The translations under genes and the position numbers were made by a program. A DNA stretch of 64,000 bases from Arenibacter palladensis. GTDB lineage: Bacteria; Bacteroidota; Bacteroidia; Flavobacteriales; Flavobacteriaceae. The stretch spans positions 127,795-191,794 of the forward strand of contig NZ_FQUX01000002.1 in NCBI RefSeq assembly GCF_900129275.1. The letters are read 5' to 3'. This document shows positions 1 through 8,911 of the stretch, piece by piece (positions within the stretch are counted from its first letter, which is position 1; each line of letters begins with the position of its first letter). The notes below the pieces were generated by a model that saw only the letters and a list, made by a program, of their open reading frames with translations, was not told the origin of the DNA and made no database searches.

Positions 1-1
1 T

Positions 2-295
2 TCTGAAGGAAAGCACATTTATATTGCCGGCGACACAGCCTTGACAATGGATATGAAACTAATTCCCATGTCCTATCAATTGGATCTTGCTGTATTGCCC
101 ATTGGCGATAATTTTACGATGGGGGTCGATGACGCCCTTCTAGCATCGGATTTTGTGGAATGCCCTAAGATATTGGGTTGTCATTATGATACTTTTGGGT
201 ATATTGTTATTGATCATGACCAGGCCATTCAAAAATTTTCAAAAAAGGGTAAAGAGCTAATTCTACTGGAAATAGGAGGATCTTTAACGGTTTAA
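2..295 (+). CDS. Metal-dependent hydrolase, MBL fold (UPF0173-like), 3' part
   Basis: This is the C-terminal part of a metallo-beta-lactamase-fold hydrolase; the reading frame is already open at the left edge, so the start lies outside the window. The visible stretch begins with the strand IYIAGDT, whose Asp is a typical metal ligand of the fold. It continues through LPIGDNFTMG and ends with a late His (GCHYDTFG), as in UPF0173-type small cytoplasmic hydrolases. The substrate of this family is unknown. The stop codon abuts the stop codon of the convergent SDR gene with no spacer. The family call is fairly secure; the function is not. Confidence 0.8.
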   Translation, partial: SEGKHIYIAGDTALTMDMKLIPMSYQLDLAVLPIGDNFTMGVDDALLASDFVECPKILGCHYDTFGYIVIDHDQAIQKFSKKGKELILLEIGGSLTV

Positions 296-1099
296 TTATC
301 TCACATTACTTCGCAGTACTAGCCTGTGGAGCAGTTTAGGGAAAAATCTTTTCAAATAGATTCCGACTACCTCTTTTCGGCCAATGTAAACTTCGAATTT
401 TTCTTTTTCTATGGCCTTGACCATTTTTTTGGCAAAGACTTGTGGAGATAATCCGTTTTTAGTGGCCACATCATTGTCAACTTGGGGACTGCCATCTGCG
501 GTTAGGGCATTAATGGCCACATTGGTATTTACAAAGCCTGGACATACCATGGTAACCTTAATATTGTCAGTTTCATGTTCCATGCGCAAAACGTCAAAAA
601 AACCATGTAGCGCATGCTTGGCCCCACAATATCCAGAGCGATAGGGAGAGCCAAATTTTCCCATTAGGCTGGTTACGGTAACAAAATGTCCTTTTTGTTG
701 AGTTACAAAATAGGGAAGGATTGCTTTGGAAAGGGCAATGGTACCCATATAATTAACGTCCATTAATTTCTGATAAACCTGCAAATTGGTTTCCATAATT
801 AAGGAACGTTGACTAATACCAGCATTATTTATCAATAAGTCGATAGACCCATAAAATGACATAGCTTCCGTTACTTTTTCAGACATGGTATCCTTATCCA
901 TCAAATCCAATGGCAGAAGGGAGATAAGATCGCTTTTTGGGCAACGGGTCTTAACTGATTGTATATCCTTTAATTTTCTGGAAGAAATAATGAGTTTATA
1001 GCCTATGCGGTTAAGTTCATAGGTCAGGGCTTCCCCTATGCCTGAGGAAGCTCCAGTTATCCATACCACCTTATCGACTTTTGTTTTCATTTTATTCAT
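296..1099 (-). CDS. SDR family NAD(P)-dependent oxidoreductase
   Basis: Classical short-chain dehydrogenase/reductase of 267 residues, the usual length for the family. The Rossmann glycine motif TGASSGIG spans residues 15-22, NNAG is at 91-94, and the catalytic set Ser144, Tyr157 and Lys161 (YxxxK) is intact, so the enzyme should be active. Arg41 after the second strand hints at NADPH preference, which is inference. No signal peptide is present, so it is cytoplasmic. The substrate cannot be read from the sequence. It is divergent from the menaquinone genes with a short spacer and may share a promoter region with them, but nothing ties it to that pathway. Confidence 0.9.
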   Translation of the reverse strand: MNKMKTKVDKVVWITGASSGIGEALTYELNRIGYKLIISSRKLKDIQSVKTRCPKSDLISLLPLDLMDKDTMSEKVTEAMSFYGSIDLLINNAGISQRSLIMETNLQVYQKLMDVNYMGTIALSKAILPYFVTQQKGHFVTVTSLMGKFGSPYRSGYCGAKHALHGFFDVLRMEHETDNIKVTMVCPGFVNTNVAINALTADGSPQVDNDVATKNGLSPQVFAKKMVKAIEKEKFEVYIGRKEVVGIYLKRFFPKLLHRLVLRSNVR

Positions 1100-1138
1100 A
1101 TTTAGAAAAAAAGATAGTTAAATTTGATTTTATATTTC

Positions 1139-2191
1139 ATGAAAGCAACCTACAAAAAATACATTTTAGAATTTAAACGTCCCAGTGGTACTTCCAGGGG
1201 AATAATGACCCATAAAGAAACCTTCTTTATTATTTTAGAACGGGACAAAAGATTTGGAATCGGGGAATGCGGTATTTTAAGGGGGTTGAGTGTTGATGAT
1301 GTTCCGGGCTATGAGGACAAGCTGAAATGGACCGGTGACAATATTCATTTGGGAAAAGACCAACTGTTGAAAGCCTTGATGCAATATCCAAGCATTCAAT
1401 TCGGGGTGGAACAAGCCTTTTTATCCCTTAATTCCGAGGATCCCTTTTTACTTTATCCTTCAGAATTTACGCTAAACAATAGCCCCATAGCCATCAACGG
1501 ATTGATTTGGATGGGGGATGAACGTTTTATGCACCAACAGATCCAAAAAAAACTTGAAGAAGGTTTCAAGTGCATTAAATTAAAAATTGGAGCCATCGAT
1601 TTCGAGAAGGAAATAGCGCTTTTAAAATCCATTAGAAATACATACAGTGAAAAAGAGATTGAAATAAGGGTCGATGCCAACGGTGCATTCATTCCTTCAG
1701 AAGCCATGGCTAAACTGGAACGACTTTCCCTTTATGGACTACACTCCATAGAACAACCCATCAAGGCTGGCAACACTAATGAAATGACGGAATTATGCCT
1801 AAATACTCCCATCCCCATAGCCTTGGACGAGGAATTAATAGGAATTACTGATGTAACGGAAAAGGAGAAACTTCTACAAATTATAAGGCCGCAGTATATA
1901 ATCCTAAAACCAAGTTTGGTTGGAGGGTTTAAAGGAAGTATGGAATGGATTAAAATTGCCGAGAAATTAAATATAAAATGGTGGGTTACCAGTGCATTGG
2001 AAAGCAATATAGGCCTTAATGCCATAGCCCAATGGACCTTTACCTTAAACAACCCTCTACCACAGGGATTGGGTACCGGTGGGTTATATACCAATAATTT
2101 TAAATGCCCGCTAAAAGTAAAAAATGGAACAATTTCCTATGAACAAACCGGGAGTTGGGAAAACAATTTAATAAAGAATATATGTATATAG
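1139..2191 (+). CDS. menC: o-Succinylbenzoate synthase (enolase superfamily)
   Basis: Enolase-superfamily dehydratase that would convert SHCHC to o-succinylbenzoate in menaquinone synthesis. The barrel carries the expected residues: KLKIG (KxK acid/base pair), DANGAF and EQP and DEE (metal ligands Asp, Glu, Asp), then ILKPS with the second catalytic Lys. Dipeptide epimerases share this fold, but the downstream AMP-binding menE-like gene makes MenC the better call. The ATG at 1139 is preferred over an in-frame TTG at 1124, giving 350 residues. Its 3' end overlaps the next gene, so the three genes menC, CPBP protease and menE are probably translationally coupled. Confidence 0.85.
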   Translation: MKATYKKYILEFKRPSGTSRGIMTHKETFFIILERDKRFGIGECGILRGLSVDDVPGYEDKLKWTGDNIHLGKDQLLKALMQYPSIQFGVEQAFLSLNSEDPFLLYPSEFTLNNSPIAINGLIWMGDERFMHQQIQKKLEEGFKCIKLKIGAIDFEKEIALLKSIRNTYSEKEIEIRVDANGAFIPSEAMAKLERLSLYGLHSIEQPIKAGNTNEMTELCLNTPIPIALDEELIGITDVTEKEKLLQIIRPQYIILKPSLVGGFKGSMEWIKIAEKLNIKWWVTSALESNIGLNAIAQWTFTLNNPLPQGLGTGGLYTNNFKCPLKVKNGTISYEQTGSWENNLIKNICI

Positions 2192-3141
2192 AACAGGGAT
2201 ATAAAGGAAACCATGAATCTTGGAGATACCTAGTCGGAATTTTGATCATATTCATTGGCTGGCAACTTTTGGGGTCCATTCCACTACTTGGGGTAATAAT
2301 CGTTAAGTCTCTTGGCGGGGAAACCTTTCCTTCGGATGTTGCAGGAATGTCGAAAATGGTAGGTAGCAATCTATTTCTCTTTTTAATGCTTATTTCATTT
2401 GTATTTGGCCTTGTGGCCACATTTCTTACGGTTCAATTTGTTCATAGGCAAACTATAACCTCCCTTACCACCAGTAGAAACAAAATAGATTGGAAACGAG
2501 TGTTTTTCGCTTTTGGACTTTGGGGACTAATAACAATTTTGATTACCGGGCTGGACATCTTTTTGTCCCCAGAGGATTATGTTTTTAATTTTAATGTAAT
2601 GCCCTTTGTCATATTATGCCTTATTTCCGTTTTCCTAATCCCGCTCCAAACCAGTTTTGAGGAGTATTTTATGCGAGGTTACCTAATGCAGGGTATTGGG
2701 TTAATGACGGGCAAAAGATGGGTGCCATTAGTAATCACTTCCATGATTTTTGGTTTGTTACACCTTTTTAATCCTGAGGTTGAAAAATTGGGCTATGGAA
2801 TAATGGTTTATTATATAGGTACTGGGTTTTTCCTAGGGATTTTGACCCTAATGGATGAGGGATTGGAATTGGCCATAGGTTTTCATGCCGCCAATAATTT
2901 ATTGACAGCCCTCTTGGTGACCGCAGATTGGACCGCCTTCCAGACCGAATCCCTCTACAGGGATATATCGGAACCAGAGTTGGGTTGGGATGTGTTTTTA
3001 CCGGTATTGGTGATCTATCCCATTATCTTGTATGTATTCTCCAAAAAATACGGCTGGACCAACTGGAAGGAGCGTCTTACCGGTGATGTACAAAGTCCAG
3101 AAACTTTACAACTAAATGTAGAAAGTGATTCCAACCTTTAA
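2182..3141 (+). CDS. CPBP family intramembrane glutamic endopeptidase
   Basis: Polytopic membrane protein of the CPBP (CAAX protease and bacteriocin-processing, Abi) family. All three active-site motifs are visible: EExxxR (FEEYFMRG, near residue 160), FxxxH (FGLLH, near 194) and HxxxN (HAANN, near 235), so it should be a functional protease. Several hydrophobic segments surround them. The ATG at 2182 lies 10 bases inside the menC stop and is chosen over a TTG at 2155. The 3' end overlaps menE by 17 bases. Placement between two menaquinone enzymes suggests cotranscription rather than a proven role in the pathway; the substrate is unknown. Confidence 0.85.
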   Translation: MYIEQGYKGNHESWRYLVGILIIFIGWQLLGSIPLLGVIIVKSLGGETFPSDVAGMSKMVGSNLFLFLMLISFVFGLVATFLTVQFVHRQTITSLTTSRNKIDWKRVFFAFGLWGLITILITGLDIFLSPEDYVFNFNVMPFVILCLISVFLIPLQTSFEEYFMRGYLMQGIGLMTGKRWVPLVITSMIFGLLHLFNPEVEKLGYGIMVYYIGTGFFLGILTLMDEGLELAIGFHAANNLLTALLVTADWTAFQTESLYRDISEPELGWDVFLPVLVIYPIILYVFSKKYGWTNWKERLTGDVQSPETLQLNVESDSNL

Positions 3142-4195
3142 AAACATCCATCCTAAATTTAAATTCAACGAAATCCATTACGATTTTGGAGTTTTAAAAG
3201 AGTTGGCCTACAGTCTTGTTAAGGAAGGTCAAGTGTACGAGAAGTGTATAGGAAATTTTCTAATGGATTGGTTAGATGATACCGATACCATTCTAGTAAA
3301 AACTTCCGGATCTACAGGTGTCCCCAAAACAATTTCGTTGAAAAAGGAACATATGGTAAATTCTGCCTTGGCCACAGGAGCTTTTTTTAAAATGGGACCT
3401 GGAACAAAAGCCCTTCTATGTCTGTCCACCGACCATATAGCGGGGAGAATGATGTTGGTCCGAGCCATGGTACTGGGTTGGGAAATAGACTTGGTGGAAC
3501 CTTCTTCCAATCCTTTGCAATTCACTTCCAAGAATTACGACTTTGTTGCCATGGTGCCCATGCAGGTACAAGGTTCTATTCCATATTTAAAGCAAATTGG
3601 CACATTAATTATTGGAGGGGCACCTATTTCCCCTGAACTAAAATTAGATCTTAACAAGGTAGATACACGGATTTTCGAAACTTATGGTATGACCGAAACC
3701 ATTACCCATATTGCCGTAAAAGAGCTTGCAAAAGGCCCTGAAGACCATAATTTTAAGACCCTTCCGGATGTTGTTCTTTCCAGGGATGAAAGGGATTGCT
3801 TGGTGATTGAAGCTCCAAAAGTTTCCGATGCCGTTATAGTAACCAACGATGTAATTAACCTAATTTCACCCACTGAGTTCCAGTGGCTGGGCAGGTATGA
3901 CAACGTAATTAATTCCGGGGGAGTAAAATTAATCCCGGAACAACTGGAGTCCAAGTTATCTGTATTGATCAAATCCAGATTTTTTGTGGCGGGCATCCCT
4001 GATGCCTATTTAGGCCAAAAATTGATATTGGTAGTCGAAGGTGATATAGATGTTAATCAATTGTCCCAAGACATAAAATTCCTTAACACAATTTCTAAAT
4101 ATGAAATTCCCAAAGAAATATTTAGTGTACTCCAGTTTGTGGAAACAGCTAGTGGAAAGGTAAATAGAAACGAAACTTTAGAAATTATAAAATAG
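3125..4195 (+). CDS. menE: o-Succinylbenzoate-CoA ligase-like AMP-binding protein
   Basis: Adenylate-forming ligase of 356 residues, clearly shorter than the 450-500 residues of typical MenE. The phosphate-binding loop TSGSTGVPK lies near residues 59-68 and the A5 motif YGMTET near 187; a short C-terminal lid (ASGKVNRNE) is present. The compact N-terminus accounts for the missing length, a form I associate with Bacteroidetes MenE. It would activate o-succinylbenzoate for naphthoate ring closure. The start is GTG at 3125 inside the preceding gene, since the next in-frame Met lies well into the fold. Operon position after menC supports the assignment. Confidence 0.82.
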   Translation: MIPTFKNIHPKFKFNEIHYDFGVLKELAYSLVKEGQVYEKCIGNFLMDWLDDTDTILVKTSGSTGVPKTISLKKEHMVNSALATGAFFKMGPGTKALLCLSTDHIAGRMMLVRAMVLGWEIDLVEPSSNPLQFTSKNYDFVAMVPMQVQGSIPYLKQIGTLIIGGAPISPELKLDLNKVDTRIFETYGMTETITHIAVKELAKGPEDHNFKTLPDVVLSRDERDCLVIEAPKVSDAVIVTNDVINLISPTEFQWLGRYDNVINSGGVKLIPEQLESKLSVLIKSRFFVAGIPDAYLGQKLILVVEGDIDVNQLSQDIKFLNTISKYEIPKEIFSVLQFVETASGKVNRNETLEIIK

Positions 4196-4274
4196 AGAGG
4201 TTCAGGGTTATATCTTAAATTAATTACCTAAATTCAAGAATTAAATATTCCTTTCAAATTCTAAAGTGTACCGA

Positions 4275-6020
4275 ATGGCCCGGATTTTTGTCAGTATTAC
4301 ATTTCTCTGTATTTTCGTTATTGGGACCGCTCAGGAAACTACGTTTACCATTAGCGGCAAGGTCACTTATATGGACCAAGCTTTACCCAATGCCAATGTG
4401 TTCATAAAAGGCACTACTGTGGGAACAAAAACGGATTCCAAAGGTCAATATAGCATCGAAGTGTCTCCTGGAAATATAATGACATTTTCCTATTTGGGAA
4501 TGCAAACAATTGAAGTGCCCGTTGGTGACATGAACAATGTACTGGATATAAGGCTTTCGGAACATGCAGAGGAATTGGATGAAGTTGTGGTAAAAAAGAT
4601 AAAGCGTAAAAGCCAAAAAGAACTTCTAGCAGAGTATCCCACCAACACAAATTTAATTAAGTCCTCCTGGGGAATTATGGACAAGGACCGGACATCATAT
4701 TCGATGCGGGTCATTGATGGCAAAAATTTAATGACCTCGGGGGTTGATTTTCTGGATGCCCTACTTCCATGGGTTCCTAATATGGTAATTGACAGGGTAA
4801 CCAACCCCTTGGATCCACGAGTTTATTTGCCACAATATGCAAGCACAAAAGTACCTGTTATTTTTGATGTTGACGGCTTTGTTTATGAACAGGCCCCGAC
4901 ATTTATTTCCGTCCACGGCATTGAACGTGTTGCGGTACTTACTCGAAACGGCGCATTTGCCAGATATGGTTCTAGAGGTGCTGGCGGAGTCATTATTATT
5001 AATACCAAGGAGCAGACACGTATAGATGATTTAGAAGTAAAAAGAATCTACAACAATTCAGGGTTGAGGGATAGTATTAATGATCAGTTAGCTATTAAGC
5101 CGGCATATGTTGCGGAAATTCCTGAGTATATTAAAGAATATTCTTTGGCCGATACGGAAGATATGTCCAATCGAATATTTGAAAGTCAAAAAGCAAGGTT
5201 TGGCAACTCTCCCTATTATCTACTTGACATTTCCGATTATTTCAGAAACACTTGGGGCGACAAAAAACAATCAATTGCACTTCTGGATTCAATGGCAAAA
5301 CAATTCGCACATGACGACATAGCTCTCAAGGCATTGGCTTATAGGTATGAAAAATTGGGTTTATTGGAAAGTGCCTTACAGCAATATTTGGCGATTCTGA
5401 AATTGAAACCAAGGGATGCCCAGTCGCACAGGGATTTGGCCAATGCCTATAATGAGATAGGGAATTACCAAAAGGCATTACATATTTATTCCCGTTATGA
5501 ACTGGCCGTAAACGATCTGGATTCTGTTCCATTTGACAAATATGGAACGGACGAGCTTATGACTACGGAACGTATGAATATTGTTAAACTTAATGCAGGT
5601 AAGTTTTCTTTGGAAAGTGGAACATTGGAAGAAAGTACTGCAAATCCTGGGAATAGGGTATTGATAGAATGGAATAACAATGCAGCCGAATTTGAATTAC
5701 AATTTGTAGATCCTGAAAAGTATTATAACAGTTGGGAATATTCTGTTGAAACCAAAGAAGCCGAATTGTCCGCAGAAATTTCAAAAGGATATTCCAGTAA
5801 ACAATTCTTTTTGCATGATGACCTAAAAGGAGCATGGGTGATTAATATTTCTTACTTTGGAAATGGTTCCCAAGACCCCACTTACCTGAAAGTAACTACA
5901 TTTTTTGATTACGGCACTTTGGAGCAACGACAGGCTACCAAGGTTTTTAAACTGGCAGGGATTAAGGAAGATTCTTATTTGTGTAGAATAAATACGGAAT
6001 CAAAATTATTTATTGAATGA
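4275..6020 (+). CDS. Secreted carboxypeptidase-regulatory/plug-domain protein with TPR
   Basis: Exported protein of about 581 residues. A signal peptide (from MARIFVS to GTAQE) is followed by a CarboxypepD_reg-like domain (about 22-105, with GKVTYMDQALPNANV and SYLGMQ), then a TonB-receptor plug-like domain (about 150-245, ending RYGSRGAGGVIIINTK). Two TPR-like helical repeats lie near 345-410 and a beta-rich tail follows. No 22-strand barrel is present, so this is not a transporter; it resembles a SusC/RagA N-terminus re-used as a periplasmic or cell-surface module. The ATG at 4275 is chosen over the GTG at 4266 because it gives the cleaner signal peptide. Function unknown. Confidence 0.75.
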   Translation: MARIFVSITFLCIFVIGTAQETTFTISGKVTYMDQALPNANVFIKGTTVGTKTDSKGQYSIEVSPGNIMTFSYLGMQTIEVPVGDMNNVLDIRLSEHAEELDEVVVKKIKRKSQKELLAEYPTNTNLIKSSWGIMDKDRTSYSMRVIDGKNLMTSGVDFLDALLPWVPNMVIDRVTNPLDPRVYLPQYASTKVPVIFDVDGFVYEQAPTFISVHGIERVAVLTRNGAFARYGSRGAGGVIIINTKEQTRIDDLEVKRIYNNSGLRDSINDQLAIKPAYVAEIPEYIKEYSLADTEDMSNRIFESQKARFGNSPYYLLDISDYFRNTWGDKKQSIALLDSMAKQFAHDDIALKALAYRYEKLGLLESALQQYLAILKLKPRDAQSHRDLANAYNEIGNYQKALHIYSRYELAVNDLDSVPFDKYGTDELMTTERMNIVKLNAGKFSLESGTLEESTANPGNRVLIEWNNNAAEFELQFVDPEKYYNSWEYSVETKEAELSAEISKGYSSKQFFLHDDLKGAWVINISYFGNGSQDPTYLKVTTFFDYGTLEQRQATKVFKLAGIKEDSYLCRINTESKLFIE

Positions 6021-6069
6021 ACTTCACTCTTTGATAGGGATACAAATCCAACTATGGTAATGTCAACAT

Positions 6070-6222
6070 ATTGATACATTACATCATTTTAACATTGGTA
6101 CATTCTTACATTCCCAAATTATCCCATTTCCAAATCTTCAAAGACCCAAATTAACACATTGCTACATTAGTACATTTGCACATTGGTACATTTTCAAATT
6201 ATCCCATTTCCAAATCTTCAAA
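6070..6222. repeat. Degenerate intergenic ACATTGGTACATT-type repeat
   Basis: The spacer between the plug-domain gene and the carboxylase gene is built from short degenerate words. Copies of ATTGrTACATT or close variants start at 6070, 6094, 6158 and 6182. A 28-bp block (CAAATTATCCC followed by ATTTCCAAATCTTCAAA) is repeated exactly at 6115-6142 and 6195-6222, 80 bp apart. The second block ends three bases before the stop codon of the leftward carboxylase gene. No hairpin or coding potential is evident. Confidence 0.75.
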
Positions 6223-6225
6223 TTA

Positions 6226-7854
6226 TCAAACCTGTACCACTCCCATATTAAATTGCTTTTCAATAGGGGCATGGTTGGCAGCCTCGATACCCATAGATAT
6301 CCACTTGCGAGTGTCCAGAGGATCTATTACTGCGTCCGTCCATAAACGGGAGGCTGCATAATAGGGCGATATCTGATTATCATATCGCTGTTTTATTTTA
6401 TTAAAAAGTTCGCTTTCCTGGGCTTCCGTAATTTTCTCGCCCTTCTTCTTCAGTGAAGCGGTTTCTATCTGTAGTAACACCTTGGCGGCAGAATTACCGC
6501 TCATTACCGCCAATTCGGCACTGGGCCACGCTATAATCAATCTCGGGTCGTACGCCTTGCCGCACATAGCGTAATTTCCCGCTCCGTAACTATTGCCTAT
6601 AACAACTGTGAATTTAGGTACCACGGAATTGCTGACCGCGTTCACCATTTTTGCCCCATCCTTTATAATACCCCCATGCTCACTTTTACTACCTACCATA
6701 AAACCGGTAACGTCCTGTAAAAATACCAAGGGAATTTTCTTTTGGTTGCAGTTGGCTATAAAACGGGTGGCCTTATCCGCAGAATCGGAATAGATGACCC
6801 CTCCAAATTGCATTTCCCCATTTTTGGTCTTTACTACTTTACGCTGGTTGGCAACGATACCTACGGCCCATCCATCTATACGGGCATATCCAGTAAGTAT
6901 AGTTTTTCCGTAACCTTCCTTGTATTGTTCAAAATCGGAATTATCTACCAATCGATTTATAATTTCCAACATATCGTATTGCTCGGCCCTCGATTTTGGA
7001 ATAATCCCATAAATATCATCTTCCTTTTCCTTGGGTGTTACCGCTGGGATTCTGTTATATCCCGCCTTATCATAGTCGCCAATTTTACCCATGATGTTCT
7101 TTATGGTATCCAAAGCATCTTTGTCGTCCTTCGCCTTGTAATCCGTTACTCCACTAATTTCACAATGGGTAGTGGCACCTCCTAAAGTTTCATTATCAAT
7201 AACTTCTCCTATTGCAGCCTTTACCAAATAACTACCCGCCAAAAAAATACTACCCGTTTTGTCCACTATTAAAGCCTCATCGCTCATTATCGGCAGATAG
7301 GCCCCACCTGCAACACAACTGCCCATAACGGCCGAAATTTGGGTAATTCCCATACTGCTCATTACCGCATTATTTCTAAAAATTCTACCAAAATGTTCCT
7401 TGTCCGGAAATATTTCGTCCTGCATGGGAAGGTATACCCCGGCACTATCTACCAAGTAAATTATCGGCAAGCGATTTTCAATAGAAATTTCTTGGGCCCT
7501 TAGGTTTTTTTTTGCGGTGATAGGAAACCAAGCTCCTGCTTTTACCGTGGCATCATTGGCCACCACAATACATTGCTTGCCCTGTACATAGCCAATTTTT
7601 ACTACAACACCTCCAGAGGGACATCCACCGTGGGCCTCGTACATGCCATCACCTACAAACGCCCCGATTTCAATAACATTTTTGCCCTTATCCAAAAGGT
7701 AATCAATACGCTCCCTAGCACTTAATTTACCTAGGGCATGTTGCTTTTCCAACCTACTTTTCCCGCCTCCTAGTTTTACCTTGGCCAGTTTATTTTTTAA
7801 TGCTGATAGTAGTAATTTATTGTGGTCTTCGTTTTTGTTGAAGTTGATATCCAT
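6226..7854 (-). CDS. Acyl-CoA carboxylase beta subunit (3-methylcrotonyl-CoA carboxylase type)
   Basis: Biotin-dependent carboxyltransferase of 542 residues, the usual length. Both crotonase-like halves are present: the N-terminal half with NDATVKAGAW, RLPIIYLVDSAG and MGSCVAGGAYLP, and the C-terminal half with LQDVTGFMVG and GNSYGAGNYAMCG. The wording of these motifs is closest to the methylcrotonyl-CoA carboxylase beta chain, so a role in leucine breakdown is likely; geranyl- or propionyl-CoA carboxylase are less likely alternatives. The partner biotin carboxylase/biotin carrier subunit is not adjacent and must be elsewhere. It is transcribed divergently from the Gfo/Idh/MocA oxidoreductase. 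Confidence 0.88.
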   Translation of the reverse strand: MDINFNKNEDHNKLLLSALKNKLAKVKLGGGKSRLEKQHALGKLSARERIDYLLDKGKNVIEIGAFVGDGMYEAHGGCPSGGVVVKIGYVQGKQCIVVANDATVKAGAWFPITAKKNLRAQEISIENRLPIIYLVDSAGVYLPMQDEIFPDKEHFGRIFRNNAVMSSMGITQISAVMGSCVAGGAYLPIMSDEALIVDKTGSIFLAGSYLVKAAIGEVIDNETLGGATTHCEISGVTDYKAKDDKDALDTIKNIMGKIGDYDKAGYNRIPAVTPKEKEDDIYGIIPKSRAEQYDMLEIINRLVDNSDFEQYKEGYGKTILTGYARIDGWAVGIVANQRKVVKTKNGEMQFGGVIYSDSADKATRFIANCNQKKIPLVFLQDVTGFMVGSKSEHGGIIKDGAKMVNAVSNSVVPKFTVVIGNSYGAGNYAMCGKAYDPRLIIAWPSAELAVMSGNSAAKVLLQIETASLKKKGEKITEAQESELFNKIKQRYDNQISPYYAASRLWTDAVIDPLDTRKWISMGIEAANHAPIEKQFNMGVVQV

Positions 7855-7927
7855 GTTGAGATGCCTTTCTTTTGCGCAATAAAGATAAGGAGTTATATTT
7901 ATTAACTTTAACTAAATTATATTCTAA

Positions 7928-8911
7928 ATGAGCGAAAAAGTAAGATGGGGAATTATTGGATTGGGCAACATTGCCAGTAATTTTGTCAAGGACCTTGCTC
8001 TGGTCAAGGAGGCTGAAATTTACGCAGCGGCTTCAAGAAATTTGGAAAAGGCCAAAGGATTTTCGAAGGAATATAATATTCCAAATGCCTTTGGAAGCTA
8101 TAAGGAACTTTTGGAGTGCAAGGAAGTTGATGTGGTCTACATTGCTACGCCGCATACTTCGCATTGCGAGCTTTCCATAATGGCCATGGAACATGGCAAA
8201 CATGTGTTATGTGAAAAACCAATGGGTATAAATAGGGTAGAGGTCGAAAAAATGATTGCGGCAGCCCAAGAAAACAAGGTTTTTTTAATGGAGGCCCTAT
8301 GGAGTAGGTTTAATCCTTCCATTAGAAAGGTAAAACAAATGGTAGATTCTGGGGATATTGGTCCATTGGCTTATTTACATGCAGATTTTGCTTTTTATGC
8401 CTTGGATAGGGATTTTAACGGAAGGGTGTTAAATCCTGAACTCGCTGGTGGATCCTTATTGGATATTGGGATTTATCCCATCTTCCTTGCATATTTACTT
8501 CTTGGCAAGCCAGATCAATTATTTTCTACCTCCAACTTTCATCCCAATGGTGCTGAAGTACAGACTTCAATGATCTTTAAATACCCCAAGGCCCAGGCAA
8601 TTCTATATTCAGGTTTTACGAGTAGATCCGAAATGAAGGCCGAAATATCCGGAGAAAAGGGATCTATCTTTATACCTGGCAGGTGGCATGAAGCGCAGGG
8701 ATATACTGTAGAAAGAAATGGAGAAAAGGAAGAGTTCAGCATGCCAACTACAGGTAGAGGGTATTTCTACGAAATAAACGAGGTTCACGACTGTCTGGAC
8801 CAAGGGAAGTTGGAAAGTAGTCTATGGAGCCATAGGAACAGTATGGATTTAATAAGCTTAATGGACACCGTGAGAAAACAAAATGGAATTACATTTCCGT
8901 TTGAGGAATAA
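7928..8911 (+). CDS. Gfo/Idh/MocA family oxidoreductase
   Basis: NAD(P)-dependent sugar or polyol dehydrogenase of 327 residues. The N-terminal Rossmann domain has IGLGNIAS at residues 10-17, and the family hallmark EKPMG lies at 96-100. The C-terminal alpha/beta domain contains the GGSLLDIGIYP segment with the catalytic-region Asp of the family. No export signal is present. Its substrate cannot be predicted. The stop codon coincides with the left edge of a structured repeat that recurs at 37.3 kb. Confidence in the family is high. Confidence 0.9.
   Translation: MSEKVRWGIIGLGNIASNFVKDLALVKEAEIYAAASRNLEKAKGFSKEYNIPNAFGSYKELLECKEVDVVYIATPHTSHCELSIMAMEHGKHVLCEKPMGINRVEVEKMIAAAQENKVFLMEALWSRFNPSIRKVKQMVDSGDIGPLAYLHADFAFYALDRDFNGRVLNPELAGGSLLDIGIYPIFLAYLLLGKPDQLFSTSNFHPNGAEVQTSMIFKYPKAQAILYSGFTSRSEMKAEISGEKGSIFIPGRWHEAQGYTVERNGEKEEFSMPTTGRGYFYEINEVHDCLDQGKLESSLWSHRNSMDLISLMDTVRKQNGITFPFEE

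Noticed and set aside
1124-1138. TTG start upstream of menC that would add five residues
   Set aside because: The ATG at 1139 matches the family N-terminus (KATYKKYIL) and no reason favours a TTG start.
6742-7185. A 147-codon rightward frame inside the carboxylase gene
   Set aside because: It lies wholly antisense to a strongly conserved carboxyltransferase and its product resembles no protein; it is a shadow of that gene.
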